DNA of 5,757 bases. It comes from Planctomycetota bacterium. GTDB lineage: Bacteria; Planctomycetota; Phycisphaerae; WQYP01. The DNA lies in NCBI GenBank assembly GCA_021795535.1, contig JAJYPG010000106.1:1-5757 (forward strand), given 5' to 3'. Of the stretch, positions 4,307 through 5,757 are shown one piece after another. The notes below the pieces were generated by a model. It saw only the letters and a program-made list of their open reading frames with translations, did not search any database and was not told the DNA's origin. The first letter of the stretch is position 1. Each line of letters opens with the position of its first letter. The position numbers and the translations under genes were made by a program.

Positions 4307-5671
4307 ATGATGGTTTATTTGATCAGCAAGACTTTTCGCGGACGGGTGATCGCAACTGCGGCAGCTGCGCTGGCGTTGGCCCTTGGCGGATGCACGCAGA
4401 ACGGCTCACACGGGCCGACCACTATTTCCGCCGCCGCATTTATTCGCCCCGGCGCGCCGATTCCTCATCCGGCATCCATCCGGGCATCGACCAAGGCTCA
4501 GACGCTCGCTACGCAAACCAATCGTGCGCCGGCGGAAAAACCCGCCCCCCCCCTAACGACCGCTCTTCCTGATCCGCCGGCCCATATTCAGGCCGCGGTG
4601 ACTCCGGAGCCCGGAACCAATCTGGCCGTGGCCGCACTGCTGGGAACGGTTAACAGCAAACCCATATTTGTCCAAGATGTGCTGCGGCCGATTTCCAAAG
4701 AATTAAAAAACGCCGCGGCCATCAGCAAAACAAAAGCGTACTTTCAGCAGCAGGCGGTGCGGAGCATTGCCCGCGAACTCAGGGTGCAAATTGATGACAT
4801 CCTTTTTCTGGCCAAGGCCAAAAGATTTTTGAATAAAGATGATATGAAGGAAGTTGCGGCTGTTGTTGCGGCCAAGAAGGCCAAAATTGTCGCCCAATAC
4901 ATGGGATCACCACAGCTCGCGGACCGCGCCTTGCGGCAACAGGGCAGTTCTCTGAATCAAAAACTTCAGGCCATCCGGAAGCAAACGATCATCGGCATGT
5001 ATCTGAATCGCACGGTGTACCCAAAGCTCATCAGCACGCGGCGCCAGCTGTGGCATTATTATCAAGCCCATATCGCCAAGTACACGCAGCATGCTTCCGT
5101 AGATCTTTACACCATCACATATCGTGTGATCAATCAGTGGCCGCGCGATCCAACGGATCCCACGCATACCCAACCGCTCGCACATGCCACTAAAGCCCAG
5201 ATCGCCGCCGCGTGCCGCAAGGCTGTTGCTTATTGTGACAAGCTGGAAAGTGAAATTCGCCATGGCGCTGATTTCGCCCTTCTGGCGGAAAATAATTCCT
5301 CGGACGCGGCGGCGGACAATGGCGGGCATTGGCCCGACACGCGCCGGGGCGAATTGTCCAACCCGCTGATTGAAAAAACAGCCTTCTCCCTTAAGCCTCA
5401 TACCATGGCGCCGCCGATACTGATAAAAAATAAAACCAATCCGCGCGGCGACGCGGTCGTGATTATCCGCGTAGGTTCCGTAACGCGTCACCATGTCATC
5501 CCGTTTGGGCGGGAACAGGCGGCAATCGCTCTGACGTTGCGGCAGCGCATGTATCGGCACTTCATGCGGATTTATCAACGTAACATGTACGATCCCGCAT
5601 CCGTTAAAGCAATGACCAGGATGGTCTCTACCGCCGAACAGGTGGCGACATCGTTGTATTTCACTCACTGA
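4307..5671 (+). CDS. SurA/PrsA-like lipoprotein with divergent parvulin-type domain
   Basis: The 454-residue precursor starts with basic residues, a hydrophobic stretch (14-28) and a lipobox LGGC. Cys29 should be lipidated, anchoring the mature protein in a membrane on the periplasmic side. Residues 30-105 form a Pro/Ala/Thr-rich flexible linker. Residues 108-260 are helical and start with LLGTVNSKPIFVQDV, the opening pattern of SurA/PrsA N-terminal chaperone domains. Residues 265-392 match a parvulin (PpiC) domain, with GADFALLAENNSSD then GGHWPDTRRGEL and PLIEKTAFSL. Such proteins assist folding of exported and outer-membrane proteins, and parvulins isomerise prolyl bonds. Here both usual active-site His positions look replaced: VDLYTI where RHIL is expected, and GDAVVIIRV for GYHIIKV. 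About 35 residues including Cys303 and Cys310 are inserted after the first strand. Chaperone activity is therefore likelier than isomerase activity. AAGGA at 4295-4299 supports the ATG at 4307; the next codon is also ATG. Confidence 0.85.
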   Translation: MMVYLISKTFRGRVIATAAAALALALGGCTQNGSHGPTTISAAAFIRPGAPIPHPASIRASTKAQTLATQTNRAPAEKPAPPLTTALPDPPAHIQAAVTPEPGTNLAVAALLGTVNSKPIFVQDVLRPISKELKNAAAISKTKAYFQQQAVRSIARELRVQIDDILFLAKAKRFLNKDDMKEVAAVVAAKKAKIVAQYMGSPQLADRALRQQGSSLNQKLQAIRKQTIIGMYLNRTVYPKLISTRRQLWHYYQAHIAKYTQHASVDLYTITYRVINQWPRDPTDPTHTQPLAHATKAQIAAACRKAVAYCDKLESEIRHGADFALLAENNSSDAAADNGGHWPDTRRGELSNPLIEKTAFSLKPHTMAPPILIKNKTNPRGDAVVIIRVGSVTRHHVIPFGREQAAIALTLRQRMYRHFMRIYQRNMYDPASVKAMTRMVSTAEQVATSLYFTH

Positions 5672-5716
5672 AATGCAACGCTATGCTGCATCCCGCACAA
5701 CACACCATCAGCGCGG

Positions 5717-5750
5717 AAAAAAACCGGGCGGTTTGAAAGCCGGCCCGGCT
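5717..5750 (-). terminator. Strong intrinsic terminator for a gene entering from the right
   Basis: On the minus strand, GCCGGGC (5749-5743) pairs with GCCCGG (5729-5724), and further GG/CC pairs sit inside. Seven Ts follow, corresponding to the A-run 5717-5723. This is a textbook Rho-independent terminator reading leftward, so a minus-strand gene should end just right of the window. In the plus direction the same stem is followed only by CTTGATAAG, so it would serve the lipoprotein gene less well. Confidence 0.7.
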
Positions 5751-5757
5751 TGATAAG

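Noticed and set aside
4907..5668. Long minus-strand open frame of about 250 codons opposite the lipoprotein gene
   Set aside because: The plus-strand frame has a lipoprotein signal, recognisable domains and a good ribosome site. The antisense frame has no recognisable motif, is rich in His, Arg and Gly, and is explained by codon bias in the complementary frame.
1..5757. Defence system, mobile element or CRISPR array
   Set aside because: There is no transposase, integrase, nuclease, toxin-antitoxin pair, direct-repeat array or terminal repeat. The kinase and phosphatase alone do not match a defence system I know.

Overview
The window reads as a stretch of ordinary bacterial chromosome, most likely from a planctomycete and probably of the class Phycisphaerae. 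This is an inference from remembered family resemblance, not from a database search. The two-helix membrane protein with TPR-like repeats, the PGRP/Amidase_2-like exported protein, the kinase with an HAD catalytic loop and the phosphoesterase with a QExxHGG motif all look like planctomycete versions of their families. Base composition is moderately GC-rich in the genes and AT-richer in parts of the gaps. I see no tRNA, rRNA, CRISPR array, insertion sequence or phage gene.

Layout. One leftward gene (846 to beyond position 1) encodes a membrane protein whose C-terminus is cut off by the window edge. A divergent intergenic region of about 390 bp follows. It holds four inverted repeats within about 160 bp, plus candidate promoters for both directions. 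Four rightward genes come next: a membrane-anchored protein with an amidase/PGRP-like fold (1233-1952), a soluble Ser/Thr protein kinase (2127-3056), a PPP-like metallophosphoesterase (3205-4056), and a lipoprotein of the SurA/PrsA-like parvulin type (4307-5671). The gaps between these four are 174, 148 and 250 nt and contain candidate promoters, dyads and weak hairpins. They therefore look like separately controlled neighbours rather than one tight operon. The right edge has a strong minus-strand intrinsic terminator, which implies a convergent gene just outside the window.

How the genes may work together. The kinase and the PPP-like phosphoesterase are adjacent and could form a reversible protein-phosphorylation pair. 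The amidase-like protein and the parvulin-like lipoprotein are both exported and belong to the cell envelope. No direct functional link between the two pairs is visible.

The most notable feature is departure from standard catalytic motifs. The amidase-like domain appears to have lost two of three zinc ligands. The phosphoesterase has QExxHGG in place of GDxxDRG. The kinase has HAD in place of HRD. The parvulin-like domain lacks the usual active-site histidines. I did not find a clearly new multi-gene system; the best candidates for something undescribed are the zinc-less amidase-like protein and the variant phosphatase next to the kinase.
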